Below are positions 9,715 to 19,300 of a stretch of DNA of 64,000 nucleotides, piece after piece. This stretch comes from Treponema sp. (GTDB lineage Bacteria > Spirochaetota > Spirochaetia > Treponematales > Breznakiellaceae), in the NCBI GenBank assembly GCA_009777335.1, contig WRMC01000001.1, positions 1 through 64,000 of the forward strand, read 5' to 3'. Position 1 is the stretch's first letter. Each line of letters begins with the position of its first letter. A model generated the notes under the pieces. The model had not been told where the DNA came from, ran no database searches, and worked only from the letters and a program-made list of their open reading frames with translations. The position numbers were made by a program, and so were the translations under genes.

Positions 9715-11084
9715 ATACTGTCCTTTAAAAACGAACTGAGCTCTCCTGGGCCAAAGTCCAGCAGCCGCTCTAAATCCCGTTCTGCCTGCAGCACCGCCAC
9801 CGCCGCATCGACCAGGGCTGCTTCCACCTTGGCCAGGTTAAGCCGGGCCTCCATAAGTTCCAGCCGGGTTATCTCGCCCAGGCTTAGCTTTAGTTCCGCC
9901 AGCTGGTATTTATCTTCTTCCAGTCTTAGGGAGCTAAAAGCCAGGACCCTTCTTCTTTCCCGTAATTCGCAGATCCTTAGAGCCCGCTCGGCGGCCAAAA
10001 ATGCTTCTTCCAAGGCCCTTTCGTAGCGGGTATACTCGGCCCTTAAGGCAAGGGCCGCCGTCCGGGCATTAAAAGCCTCTGCCGGGTTTGGGGCAGGGCT
10101 CAGTGACTGTTGGAGCCGGGCGTTGCTGTCATAGGGGGGATCCCTCCCATAAGAAAATCCGGTTCCCCCTGCGACCCAGGGGGATGAAAAATCTATGCTT
10201 AGCCCCACCGACCAGCTGTACCGCGAAAGGGGATAAGTCCGGCCGCTTAGACCGGCAGTCCCGGTGAGCCGCAGGGTAGGAATCCAGCTTAAAGAGGCGG
10301 CCCTGGATTCGGCCTGCCGCCTTAATATGGCATAACGGATCATGGCCAGTTCGGGGTTTCTGGATTCGGCCAGGGCCTGAGCTATGCTAAGGGCAGGCAG
10401 GGTTGGGCTTCTTTGGGTGTCGATTTTTTCTGTCAGAGGGGGGAGGTCCTTTATCCCCAGTAAGCGGGCCAATCCCCATTCGGCTTCATCCACATTCATG
10501 GCCAGGGAAAGAATTTCCAGCTCTGTCATTGCCAGGGTAATCTCTGCTTCCAAAAGATCAGAAGGCCGGATAAGCCCCAGTTCTGCCTCCCGATGCAAAA
10601 TACTCATCTGTTCTTCCAGGGAGTACATTGAATTTTCGTGGATCTCCAGAAGGCTTCTTCCCTGGATTACCTCCCTGTAGGCGGCCAGAACCGTTTCCGC
10701 TATCTCCCCGGCAAGCTGTTGCAAGGAGCTCCCGGCCAGGTCCAGCTCGGCCCGCTCTAAACGCCGGGACAGGGAAAGCCGGCCCCCGTCCCATAAGAGT
10801 TGATCAATAGAAATGGAATAATTTTTTTGAAAAGAGTCGGGGCCTATCATGGAGAGCCGGTCTTCCTGCGAAGCGCTGATACTTAGCCGGGGAAAGAAGG
10901 AGCGGATCCCTATCTGCCAGGCCCCTTCACGCAGAGCCCAGGAGGCATACTCATATTGGAGGGCCGAAGATGACTGGAGCCCCATCTGGACAGCTTGATA
11001 AAAATCCAGCCCCCCAAGAAACACCCCAGGTACCAGGACCATAAAGAAGAGAAGCCCGGCCCTTACCCTACCCTTCCTGGTCAT
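9711..11084 (-). CDS. TolC-family outer membrane efflux protein, 457 aa
   Basis: The chain has a signal peptide and the two-fold OEP repeat: paired long coiled-coil helices at about residues 90-200 and 330-440, with strand-rich segments such as 'YSISIDQLLWDGGRLSLS' and 'LRLTGTAGLSGRTYPLSRYSWSVGLSID'. The end 'AVLQAERDLERLL' is typical of TolC-type channels. Length is normal. It has 4-bp overlaps with both neighbours. It forms the outer membrane exit duct of the tripartite pump encoded in this operon. Confidence 0.92.
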   Translation of the reverse strand: MTRKGRVRAGLLFFMVLVPGVFLGGLDFYQAVQMGLQSSSALQYEYASWALREGAWQIGIRSFFPRLSISASQEDRLSMIGPDSFQKNYSISIDQLLWDGGRLSLSRRLERAELDLAGSSLQQLAGEIAETVLAAYREVIQGRSLLEIHENSMYSLEEQMSILHREAELGLIRPSDLLEAEITLAMTELEILSLAMNVDEAEWGLARLLGIKDLPPLTEKIDTQRSPTLPALSIAQALAESRNPELAMIRYAILRRQAESRAASLSWIPTLRLTGTAGLSGRTYPLSRYSWSVGLSIDFSSPWVAGGTGFSYGRDPPYDSNARLQQSLSPAPNPAEAFNARTAALALRAEYTRYERALEEAFLAAERALRICELRERRRVLAFSSLRLEEDKYQLAELKLSLGEITRLELMEARLNLAKVEAALVDAAVAVLQAERDLERLLDFGPGELSSFLKDSI

Positions 11085-11599
11085 GGCAGCTCCTCTGGAA
11101 GAGGCTTGGGAGGGAGAGCTCTAATTGCATTGTAAACCGCCTTTCTGAGCATGGTGCTGAGGGTCCTGGCTGAAGCCAGGCTCTGACGGCCCTCAGTAAG
11201 AGCACGGCCCGTAGCCAGGGGAAGAAGCTCCATCGGTTCTCCCTGGTCTGCCCAGATCCTCACCTCCGCAGAGAGGGAACGCTGGGTGCGCCAGCCGCTA
11301 TGGTATTCCCTTTCCCTTAGGTAGATCTCCGCCACATAATCCGCCGGGCTTTCTGGGGGAACCACTAAATAAGAAACCTCAGAAAAAAAGAGGGGCACTA
11401 AGCTGTGTATCTCTTTTTCCAGGGATCCCCATTCACCAGAACGTTCCGCCGAAACAGAACCCAGCCTGATGGTTCCCTCTATGCTCTCCCGATCTATCAT
11501 GGGCCAGGAGAGGGTTCCGAAGGATCCGGAAGGTGAAGATGAACAAGCCAAGGATAGAAAAATAAAGCCTACCCACAGAACATGTATTACCCGATTCAC
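11081..11599 (-). CDS. Small lipoprotein, 172 aa, function unknown
   Basis: Lipoprotein signal with 'FLSLAC' followed by a Ser-rich linker. The mature part is a single alpha/beta domain of about 130 residues that I do not recognise. The segment 'YVAEIYLREREYHSGW' followed by a strand and 'ARTLSTMLRKAVYNAIRAL' faintly resembles small lipoproteins with a DUF4136/LpoB-like fold, but this is weak. It overlaps both neighbours by 4 bp, so it is translated together with the efflux genes. Confidence 0.7.
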   Translation of the reverse strand: MNRVIHVLWVGFIFLSLACSSSPSGSFGTLSWPMIDRESIEGTIRLGSVSAERSGEWGSLEKEIHSLVPLFFSEVSYLVVPPESPADYVAEIYLREREYHSGWRTQRSLSAEVRIWADQGEPMELLPLATGRALTEGRQSLASARTLSTMLRKAVYNAIRALPPKPLPEELP

Positions 11600-12243
11600 A
11601 TTGATACCTCACTAATAATTGATTCCAGGACTTCCACCGCCCGTAACATGGGGCTGTCGGCATTAAAGAGGGCCCGGGCCCGGCCAAGATCATCCAGGGC
11701 CCCCAGGTGGTTTCCGCCTATCCATCTCATCCTTGCCCGGTCAAGGAAAACCATGGCCGATTCAACAGAAGCTTCCACTGCCCTGTCCAGGAAGGCAGCT
11801 GATGCTGCTTCTCCGGGGGGTCCCTTATCCCTTTCAAGCTCCGCCGCAAACCGGAGGGCCCGGATATCCAGGGGATTGTTGGACAGCATTTCTTCGATTA
11901 ACTTTTGTGATTTTTCTTTTTCACCCTTTTCCCTTAGAATCCTGGCTTTGAAAAACGAAGCCTCCACATTCTGGGGTTTAATTCGCAGGGCCCGGTTGAG
12001 GGATTTTTCCGCTGCATCCAAATCACCGGTAAAATATTCTGATTTACCTCTTAATAAAAGGGAGGGGACAAAGCGGTTTTCCCCTTCCAGCATCAGGGCC
12101 GCCTCTGCGAAACGTCCTTCCCCATAACTGGTCTGGGAACGAAGGTACAGACGAATGACGTCTTCCCCCGGTTCCCTGGCCCCGCAAGAAAGGGCCCCAA
12201 AACAGAAAAAAAAGCTCAAAAGAAAAATAAAAATTCCTTTCAT
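11596..12243 (-). CDS. TPR-containing lipoprotein, about 215 aa
   Basis: The start at 12243 (MKGIFIFLL) is preferred: AGGGG lies 5 bp upstream and the signal with lipobox 'FGALSC' follows directly. The mature chain shows TPR-like helix pairs ('AEKSLNRALRIKPQNVEASFFKA' region and 'GNHLGALDDLGRARALF'). TPRs mediate protein contacts; here probably a periplasmic-leaflet scaffold. The gene begins 1 bp after the stop of the upstream lipoprotein gene. Confidence 0.78.
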   Translation of the reverse strand: MKGIFIFLLSFFFCFGALSCGAREPGEDVIRLYLRSQTSYGEGRFAEAALMLEGENRFVPSLLLRGKSEYFTGDLDAAEKSLNRALRIKPQNVEASFFKARILREKGEKEKSQKLIEEMLSNNPLDIRALRFAAELERDKGPPGEAASAAFLDRAVEASVESAMVFLDRARMRWIGGNHLGALDDLGRARALFNADSPMLRAVEVLESIISEVSM

Positions 12244-12244
12244 G

Positions 12245-13288
12245 TTAGCCCCTGGATACATAGTTAAGCCGTTCCAAAAGACGGCCCGAGGATTTTAATG
12301 ACTCTTCCACAAAAAAAGAGCGGAACTCCGGTACAGAGGCCAGGGCCCGCAGAGCCCCCAGGGCATAGAGGGTGTAGGGGTTTTCGGGTAAAACCATGAG
12401 AGGAAAGAGATCGGTCAAGATGGCAGGGCTTCCCTGGGTAAGGGAAAGTTGAATGATATGTTCTATCTCGGCCTTGGTGAGGATGTTAAGATAGCTGTCA
12501 TCAGGGAGACCCATGGCAGGGAGGCCCAGAGCTTCGGCCAGGATCTTCCTGTTGGCCCCCGCAAAGGGTCCCTGGGGACTGGTATTTATCCCCTGCTCTG
12601 CGTAGACCAGGGCAATTTCTTCATGGGGAACCAAGGCTGAGGAGCCACAAAAGGCCCGGGCCCCCCGGTACCAGTATTCCGGGAAAAGGGTATACCTGGC
12701 CCGAATGGCCCCATAGGCAGACCGGGCACTCCGCAGATCCTCCCCGCTGGGGGCCCCTTCCAGGACACAGACCAAAAGCATCCAGCGGAGGAATGAATCT
12801 TCTTCATCGTAGGGGCCCCTCATCTGGGATAAAAAGGCCTCCGCCTGGGCCCAGTCCTCCTGGGCGAAAGCCAGGCAGCCCCGTAAAGCCAGGGACCCGG
12901 GGTTTTCTGGAACCTGATCAAAAAGTTCCAGGGCCCTCTCTAAGCCTTGAATAAGCTCTTCCCTGGTCAGGGTTCCCAAGCCATAGGCCCAGGAGAGTTC
13001 CTTAAAAATCGCAACCGCCGCCCCGCCCAAGTCCCCCGACTTCTCGCGGAGTTCTGATTCCTGGAAGGCCAGGCCCTGATTGAATGAGCCCGAACGCTCA
13101 ATCTCGGCTATCCTTTCCAGATTAATTAAAAGATCCCCCATCAAGCTAAGGTCTGAAAGAAGAACCATACCCACAGCAGAAACAGGAGGTTCCCTAGCAG
13201 GCTGGGGGATCTCGTTTGAACAAGCCGCAAGGATGAGACAAAGGACAAAGAAACAGCTTCCTTTCCCGGAAAAAATGTTGGATAACAC
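12245..13288 (-). CDS. Helical-repeat lipoprotein, 347 aa; first gene of the efflux operon
   Basis: The start is GTG at 13288, with AGGAGG 8 bp upstream. An ATG lies directly behind that AGGAGG but in another frame. The lipobox is 'LILAAC'. The mature protein is almost wholly helical, with TPR-like pairs, for example 'LEDQ'-type turns around 'GCLAFAQEDWAQAEAFLSQM'. It appears to be the promoter-proximal gene of an eight- or nine-gene run that ends with the two RND permeases. Function not recognised. Confidence 0.75.
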   Translation of the reverse strand: MLSNIFSGKGSCFFVLCLILAACSNEIPQPAREPPVSAVGMVLLSDLSLMGDLLINLERIAEIERSGSFNQGLAFQESELREKSGDLGGAAVAIFKELSWAYGLGTLTREELIQGLERALELFDQVPENPGSLALRGCLAFAQEDWAQAEAFLSQMRGPYDEEDSFLRWMLLVCVLEGAPSGEDLRSARSAYGAIRARYTLFPEYWYRGARAFCGSSALVPHEEIALVYAEQGINTSPQGPFAGANRKILAEALGLPAMGLPDDSYLNILTKAEIEHIIQLSLTQGSPAILTDLFPLMVLPENPYTLYALGALRALASVPEFRSFFVEESLKSSGRLLERLNYVSRG

Positions 13289-13673
13289 AGGTTCATCCTC
13301 CTATACCCTATAAGGCACGGGGATGAAATTTACTTCGATTTTTTGAGAAAAAAAGTAAAAAAATTTGGAAATTTTTAGGTTTTTTGCCCCTTTTCGCCCT
13401 GTATCCGCTCACAGCCAGCGCATACAGGGGCTTGGCTTAGCTCCTTTAGAATTTTTTCCTTCCTGTAAAGTGAATAGCATCCTATGGTGTGGAGGATGGT
13501 TCCCAGCCTAAAATAAGGGCTTAGGGGAGAAAGGGGCCCTTTTGGTTTCGTTCCAGTATGCATGGTGTACTCCGGTTTTTGTAATTGCCTTAACTATGAA
13601 CCGGAAGGCTGTCGCAAAATACACCCTTTTTTCGAATTTTTTTGTCGCAAAATACACCCAAAAAGCAGGGACC
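13289..13673. other. Intergenic region between recG end and efflux operon start
   Basis: I see no convincing gene in these 385 bases. They hold an inverted repeat CCCTGTAT/ATACAGGG (13397-13430) that could form a hairpin, an A/T-rich stretch just upstream of the efflux operon (13340-13385) where its promoter probably lies, and a 16-bp direct repeat near recG (listed separately). Short frames here lack ribosome binding sites and family signatures. Confidence 0.5.
13611..13659. repeat. 16-bp direct repeat GTCGCAAAATACACCC, two copies 33 bp apart
   Basis: The sequence GTCGCAAAATACACCC occurs at 13611-13626 and exactly again at 13644-13659. The spacer is a T/A-rich run containing TTCGAA. Read on the minus strand it is GGGTGTATTTTGCGAC. 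It lies 15 bases after the recG stop. The spacing is three helical turns, which would suit two copies of a protein-binding site; no binding protein can be named. Confidence 0.75.
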
Positions 13674-15785
13674 CTAGAGGCCCCCATCGGCAAAGGGGGG
13701 AGCCCGGTGGATTAATTCGGCCATGCAAGCGTGCTCGGTCTCCTGGAGCTCCGGGTCCCTGGCCAGGAGAGCAAAAACCTCATTCCTGGCCTCCAGGAGA
13801 AGCTCCGAGTCCCGGGCTATGTCGGCTATCCCCAATCTAAGATACCCTGACTGCTCGAGGCCCGAAATCTGGCCGGGGCCCCTTAGCCTTAGGTCCTCTT
13901 CGGCGATGATAAAACCGTCGTTATGTTCCAGCATTACCATGAGGCGTTTTTTCCCATCCTCATTGAGGTTATCAGAATAAACCAGGAAGCAATAGGATTG
14001 GTAATCTCCCCGGCCCACCCGGCCCCTCATCTGATGCAGGGCTGCCAGACCAAAGCGCTCGGCATGTTCGATCACCATGCAGGTGGCATTGGGAACATCC
14101 ACCCCCACCTCCACCACGCTGGTGGCGATTAAAATCGATGTTTCCCCCCGGCGGAAGGCCTCCATGATCTTCTGCTTATCTTCATCATCCACCCGGGAAT
14201 GAAGGAGGGCCGCCGGGTACTCAGGAAAGACCTCCTTGGTAAGGCGATCTGCCATGGAGACCGCATCTTTCAGGTCCTTCTCGTCTCCCCCTTCGATGAG
14301 GGGATACACAAAGTAGGCCTGCCTGCCCTCCGCCAGGATACGGCGGACAAAATCATAGACCTTTCCTTCGTTGGATTCCCTTGCCAGGTGGGTCTTAATC
14401 ACTTTGCGCCCCGGAGGCAGATCCTTAATAACCGACACATCCAGGTCTCCAAAAACCGTCAGGGCCAGGCTGCGGGGTATGGGGGTGGCACTCATCATTA
14501 ATAGGTGGGGGTACCTGCCCTTGGCCATGATAGCCTGGCGCTGGAGGACCCCAAAACGGTGCTGCTCGTCCACCACCACCAGGCGGAGGTTCCGGTAGGC
14601 AATATCCCGGGAAAAGAGGGCATGGGTCCCCGCCACCAGGTCAATGTCACCGGCGGCCAGAGCTTTGAGCAGCTCTGCACGGCCCTGGGCCTTTAGGTTT
14701 CCCGTAAGAAAGGCGATGCGCAGCCCCAGGGGTTCCAATAGCTTTGCGGCATTTTCGGCGTGCTGGCGGGCCAAAAGTTCCGTAGGGGCCATGAGCACCC
14801 CCTGGCCGCCCTTTTCTACGATCCGTAAAGCGGCCAAAAATGAGACCAGGGTTTTACCGGAACCCACATCCCCCTGGAGGAGCCTGGCCATGGAAAAGGG
14901 GCCCTCCATATCCCGGTTAATTTCTCTTACCGCCTCTTCCTGGCCGGAGGTAAGGGAAAATGGGAGACGCCTTAAGAGGCCCTCTTGCAAGGGAGATAGC
15001 TCAACAGCCAAGGGGGGCCCCTGGCTGGAACCAGGCTGTTGCTCCTTAGCCTTCTGGGCCCCTTCCTGTGACTGACCCTTTCGCTCCATGGCCCGGCGGC
15101 CCACCATTACTTCCAGGTAGAACAGCTCTTCGTAGATAAGGGACCTTTTCGCAGATTGAAGCTCCTCTTCGCTTTCAGGAAAATGTATAGCCCTGATAGC
15201 CTGGCTCTTTGGCAAGAGGCCCATCTTTTCCCTGATATACAGGGGGAGTTCATTTTCCAGAGGGGAGGCATATTCACCCAAGGCCCTTTGCATGAGCCTT
15301 CTAAGCTGGGTCTGATTTAGACCGGCAGTTAAAGGATAGAGGGGAAGGATCTTTCCTTTGTACCCCTCTTCTTCATCTTCTGATATAGCTTCCAGCTCAA
15401 AGGCGGTGGATTGAATTTCCCCATACTTATAGGAAAACTGCCCAAAGAGCCGCCAGCTCTGTCCGATCTGCAGCTGCCTCTCTAAGAAGGGCCGGTTAAA
15501 ACAGATCAAGCTTGCCTTGGTGCTCTGGTCTTCCACATAGACCTTCAAGGTCCGGGACCGGCCAAAGCCAATCCAATCCTTGGCAAGAATTTTTACCGCC
15601 GTACTGACCCGTCCGCTGGCCCATTGATTAAGGGGCAGTTCCCTGGTCCGGTCATCCCAGTCCCGGGGATAATGGCAGAGCAGGGCCGCGCAGTCGTTTA
15701 TACCAAGGCGGGCCAGGTACTGGGTCAAGGCCGGGCCTACCCCCCTAAGCTCCCCTATGGGTATCTTTAGCTCCTTAAGAAACAC
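13674..15785 (-). CDS. recG: ATP-dependent DNA helicase RecG
   Basis: A 703-aa superfamily 2 helicase that remodels stalled forks and Holliday junctions. The N-terminal wedge/OB domain starts 'LRGVGPALTQYLARLGI'. Walker A 'GDVGSGKT' is at about residues 305-312, the DExH box reads 'DEQHRFG', and motif VI contains 'QMRGRVGRG'. Length is usual (about 690). The start is GTG at 15785, since no ATG with a better site is close. The gene follows a YggT-family gene 12 bp downstream of its stop, on the same strand. Confidence 0.97.
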   Translation of the reverse strand: MFLKELKIPIGELRGVGPALTQYLARLGINDCAALLCHYPRDWDDRTRELPLNQWASGRVSTAVKILAKDWIGFGRSRTLKVYVEDQSTKASLICFNRPFLERQLQIGQSWRLFGQFSYKYGEIQSTAFELEAISEDEEEGYKGKILPLYPLTAGLNQTQLRRLMQRALGEYASPLENELPLYIREKMGLLPKSQAIRAIHFPESEEELQSAKRSLIYEELFYLEVMVGRRAMERKGQSQEGAQKAKEQQPGSSQGPPLAVELSPLQEGLLRRLPFSLTSGQEEAVREINRDMEGPFSMARLLQGDVGSGKTLVSFLAALRIVEKGGQGVLMAPTELLARQHAENAAKLLEPLGLRIAFLTGNLKAQGRAELLKALAAGDIDLVAGTHALFSRDIAYRNLRLVVVDEQHRFGVLQRQAIMAKGRYPHLLMMSATPIPRSLALTVFGDLDVSVIKDLPPGRKVIKTHLARESNEGKVYDFVRRILAEGRQAYFVYPLIEGGDEKDLKDAVSMADRLTKEVFPEYPAALLHSRVDDEDKQKIMEAFRRGETSILIATSVVEVGVDVPNATCMVIEHAERFGLAALHQMRGRVGRGDYQSYCFLVYSDNLNEDGKKRLMVMLEHNDGFIIAEEDLRLRGPGQISGLEQSGYLRLGIADIARDSELLLEARNEVFALLARDPELQETEHACMAELIHRAPPFADGGL

Positions 15786-15797
15786 CCAGCGGCCCTA

Positions 15798-16382
15798 TTA
15801 GATGGGAAGCCCTGCCAAGAGGGAGATGACAAGAAAAACCAAGAACCTGAGCAGGATATATCCTATACCCAGGACGGCAATGGATAAAAAGACCGACAGG
15901 GAAAACCCCACGATCCGGTCTTTAAAAATAAGGCGGTTAATTTTATACACCACGGGCTGAGCAAAGGCATCGACAATGCGCCAAAAGGCACTGTCGGTAC
16001 CTAATCTTGCCACATAGGCTATAAGCCGCAGGATGAGCAGCACGATAAGAAGACCTATGAGAAAGGAAACGACCCCCCAGATCACCTGAAGGGTCATGGC
16101 CAGGATAACTCCTATGCTGATGGACCCGTGGCTTGCTATGGTACCCAGGATACGGTTCGCCAGGGAGAGGACCCCCAGGGCCAGGACGGGAGTAAAATCC
16201 ATGTGGGCAAACCTTAGGGGGAAGCGGCGAAACCAGTTTAAGTAGGGGTCCGTAATCATGGCCAAAATTTCCTGGAGCCGGCTCGGGCCCATACTGCTGA
16301 ACCAGGTAAGGATAATCCTAAAGAGGCAGATGATCATGTAGATGCTCAGAAAAAAGCTAAGAACTCCTATAAATTGAATCAT
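15798..16382 (-). CDS. YggT-family integral membrane protein, 194 aa
   Basis: Two copies of the YGGT module, each with two hydrophobic spans: the first ends with a 'DPYLNWFRRFPLRFAHMDF' block, the family's 'P..P.FR..P' loop, and the second has 'RIVDAFAQPVVYKINRLIF'. The product is an inner-membrane protein of uncertain role, linked in other bacteria to osmotic stress or division. It lies 13 bp downstream of dnaE and 12 bp upstream of recG, which suggests one transcript. Confidence 0.85.
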   Translation of the reverse strand: MIQFIGVLSFFLSIYMIICLFRIILTWFSSMGPSRLQEILAMITDPYLNWFRRFPLRFAHMDFTPVLALGVLSLANRILGTIASHGSISIGVILAMTLQVIWGVVSFLIGLLIVLLILRLIAYVARLGTDSAFWRIVDAFAQPVVYKINRLIFKDRIVGFSLSVFLSIAVLGIGYILLRFLVFLVISLLAGLPI

Positions 16383-16395
16383 ACATATCTCCTGT

Positions 16396-19300
16396 TCAAG
16401 GTACTCCCCAGATATCCGCCACCCCAGAGCATTGCGCCAGGGCTTCTATCGAAGGGCCTGGCCCCCCGTTAATGTGATTGGCAATCCGTACCACCGTAGA
16501 ACCATCCTTGCCCATGACAGAAACGGGAATGTGAATAAAAACCGGGCAAGAACCCGGATAGGTATCCAGGCTGTTCCTGAGGGTATACAGAAGAGTCTGA
16601 TCCTGTGCTGCCTGGGGAGCCAGGCGTATGTGCACCTCCCGGTACGATGCCTCTTCTGCTCCCGGTCCTGGCCCTTCATTCTGCTTAAGCGCTTCTGCTT
16701 CGGCAGGAGCCGCTTCCTCCTCTGCCGCCTTCTTGGCCGCTCCGCGGATAAGCTTATTGAGGTCCTGTATGCTGGACACCACGAAGCTCATCTTGGGCGG
16801 ACTCTTGTCCTTCTGGGCTTCTATGGTTCCCTTAAGGGCCAGGACCTCGTCAATGGTGCAGAGGTCCTTGCAATGCTCCCAGGCCCGGGAGAAGAAGACC
16901 GCATCTATTTCCCCCCGGTTGTCCTGGATGGTCCCAAAGGCCATTTCCTTACCCTTGCGATCCACATGGGTCCGCAGGGACTTGAGGGCCCCTATGATAG
17001 TATACGAACCCTCTTGCAAAAGGTCGGCCCTGCCGAGATCGGGAAAGCGATGCTCCAAATCTTTGGCAAACTTCCATACGTTGCGGTACTTATCCCACTT
17101 GCGGGCCTGTATCTCTTCCTGCTTTAAGAGATCTACCGCTTCCCTGGGGTCTACCATCTCTTCTGCCACAAAGCTATATTTGTCCCTTTCGGATTGATAT
17201 TCTATCCTTCCCTTTAAAATAGCTACCTTGTCAGCTTCTATCCTGGACTGGCATTTTTCCCAGGGGTCCTTGAAAAAACAAAGCTCGATTTCGCCCTTAA
17301 AATCCTCCAGGGCAGCAAAGGCCATCTTGTCTCCCCTGCTGGTGGTGATAACCTTAATGCTTTTTATCAGGCCAATTAATATATGGGAGCCCGTAGTATC
17401 TATGCTGCTTAAATCGGCCTTTACCAGCTTTTCCCAAAGTTCCTTATATTCATCCATGGGATGCCCGGAAAAATAAAAGCCTATCAGCTCTTTTTCGATA
17501 TTTAGCTTTTCTGTCCTGCCTATTTCGGGAAATGTTTCAAACTCAAAATCAATGTAGCCCTGGTCAGTCTGCTCTGAAGAGCCGCCCTCGCCAAAAAGAC
17601 TCACCTGGCCGAACTTCTTGTCATCTTTTATTTTTTGAACATACTCCACCGCCCGTTCCAGGTTGCCCAGAAGGGTCTCGCGGCTAATTCCCAGCTTGTC
17701 GAAGGCACCGGTCCTTACAAGACGCTCTATGACGGCTTTACCGACAGTTTTTATTTCTACCCGGTTAAGGAAGTCCATAAAATCCCGGTAGTCCCCTCCT
17801 TCTTCGGCTCCCCGGCGGGCAATAATTTCGTCTATGGGCAGATCCCCTATCCCCTTGATCCCTAAAAAGCCATAGACAATCCGTCCGTCCACCACCGTAA
17901 AGATCTTCTGTGAACGGTTTATATCGGGGGGATCTATGCTGAGGCCCATCTTCCGGGCCTCGGCGATGCAGACCGACAGTTTATCCTTGTCGGCGGAATG
18001 AATTTCATTGGTCAGGTTGGCGGCCATAAATTCCAGGGGAAAGTTTGCCTTTAGATAGGCCGTGCGATAGGCCACCATGGCGTAGCCTGCGGCATGGCTC
18101 TTGTTAAAACCATAGCCGGCAAAGGGAACGAGGATATCAAAGATCTCCTCCGCCTTGGCCTGACTATAGCCCTGCTTGGCCGCCCCTTCCAGGAATGGAA
18201 CCTTTTCCTTATCCAGGATCTCCTTTATTTTTTTCCCCATGGCCCGGCGCAAAATATCCGCCTGCCCCAGGCTGTATCCGGCGATTATCCTCGCCACCTG
18301 CATGACCTGTTCCTGGTACACGATGACCCCGTAGGTGTCCTTTAAGGTGTCCTCCAGGCTCGGATCGGGGTAGCTGATGGGCTGGCGCCCGCTTTTTGAA
18401 TCGATAAACTGGCCTATGTTATCCATGGGCCCCGGTCTATAGAGGGCAACCAGGGCGATGAGGTCTTCCATACAGTTAGGCCGGGCCCTTCTAAGGACGC
18501 TCTGCATGCCATCGGATTCAAACTGAAAGACCCCAAAGCTTCTGCCCTCGGAGAGCATGGCAAAGGCCCCCTGGTCCTCCTCGGAAATATCATCCAGGCT
18601 GAAGTCAGCATAGGAGCCTCCCCGCTCCCGGATCAAGGTCTCTGTGGCCTTAATGACATCCAGGGTTTTTAATCCCAGAAAATCCATTTTTACGAGGCCG
18701 CAGGCCTCAAGAAAATTCATATCGTACTGGGTGGCGATTAACGAAGTTTTGGGATCCCTATAGAGGGGCACAAAATCGTGGAGCTTCGACCGGCCTATGA
18801 CCACCCCCGATGCATGGACACTGGAGTGCCTGTTAAGCCCCTCAAGTTTTTTAGCCAGGGAAAAAAGTTCCGTATATTTTGGATCCTGTTCCAGCTCCTG
18901 CAGCCTGGGTTCTGCATCAATGGCCTTCTGCAGAAGGATCCCTGGGGTTCCGGGAATGAGCTTGGTGATCATCTCCGACTCGGGGATGGAAATATTCAAG
19001 ACCCTGGCCACGTCTTTTATCACCACCTTGGCCCCCAGGGTTCCAAAGGTGATTATCTGCCCTACCCGATCACGGCCGTACTTTTCGGTGACATAGCGTA
19101 TAACATCATCCCGGCCCTGGTTGGTAAAGTCCACATCAAAATCGGGCATGGAGATCCGTTCCAGATTAAGAAATCTTTCAAAGAGGAGCTTGTACTTTAA
19201 GGGGTCCACCCCCGTTATGTGCAATGAGTAAGCTACTATGGACCCCACCCCCGAACCCCGGCCAAAACCGACGGGGATATCGTGATCCTGGGCCCAGCGC

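Noticed and set aside
13375-13693. Two short minus-strand frames downstream of recG
   Set aside because: They lie in the hairpin and direct-repeat region, lack ribosome sites and have no recognisable product.
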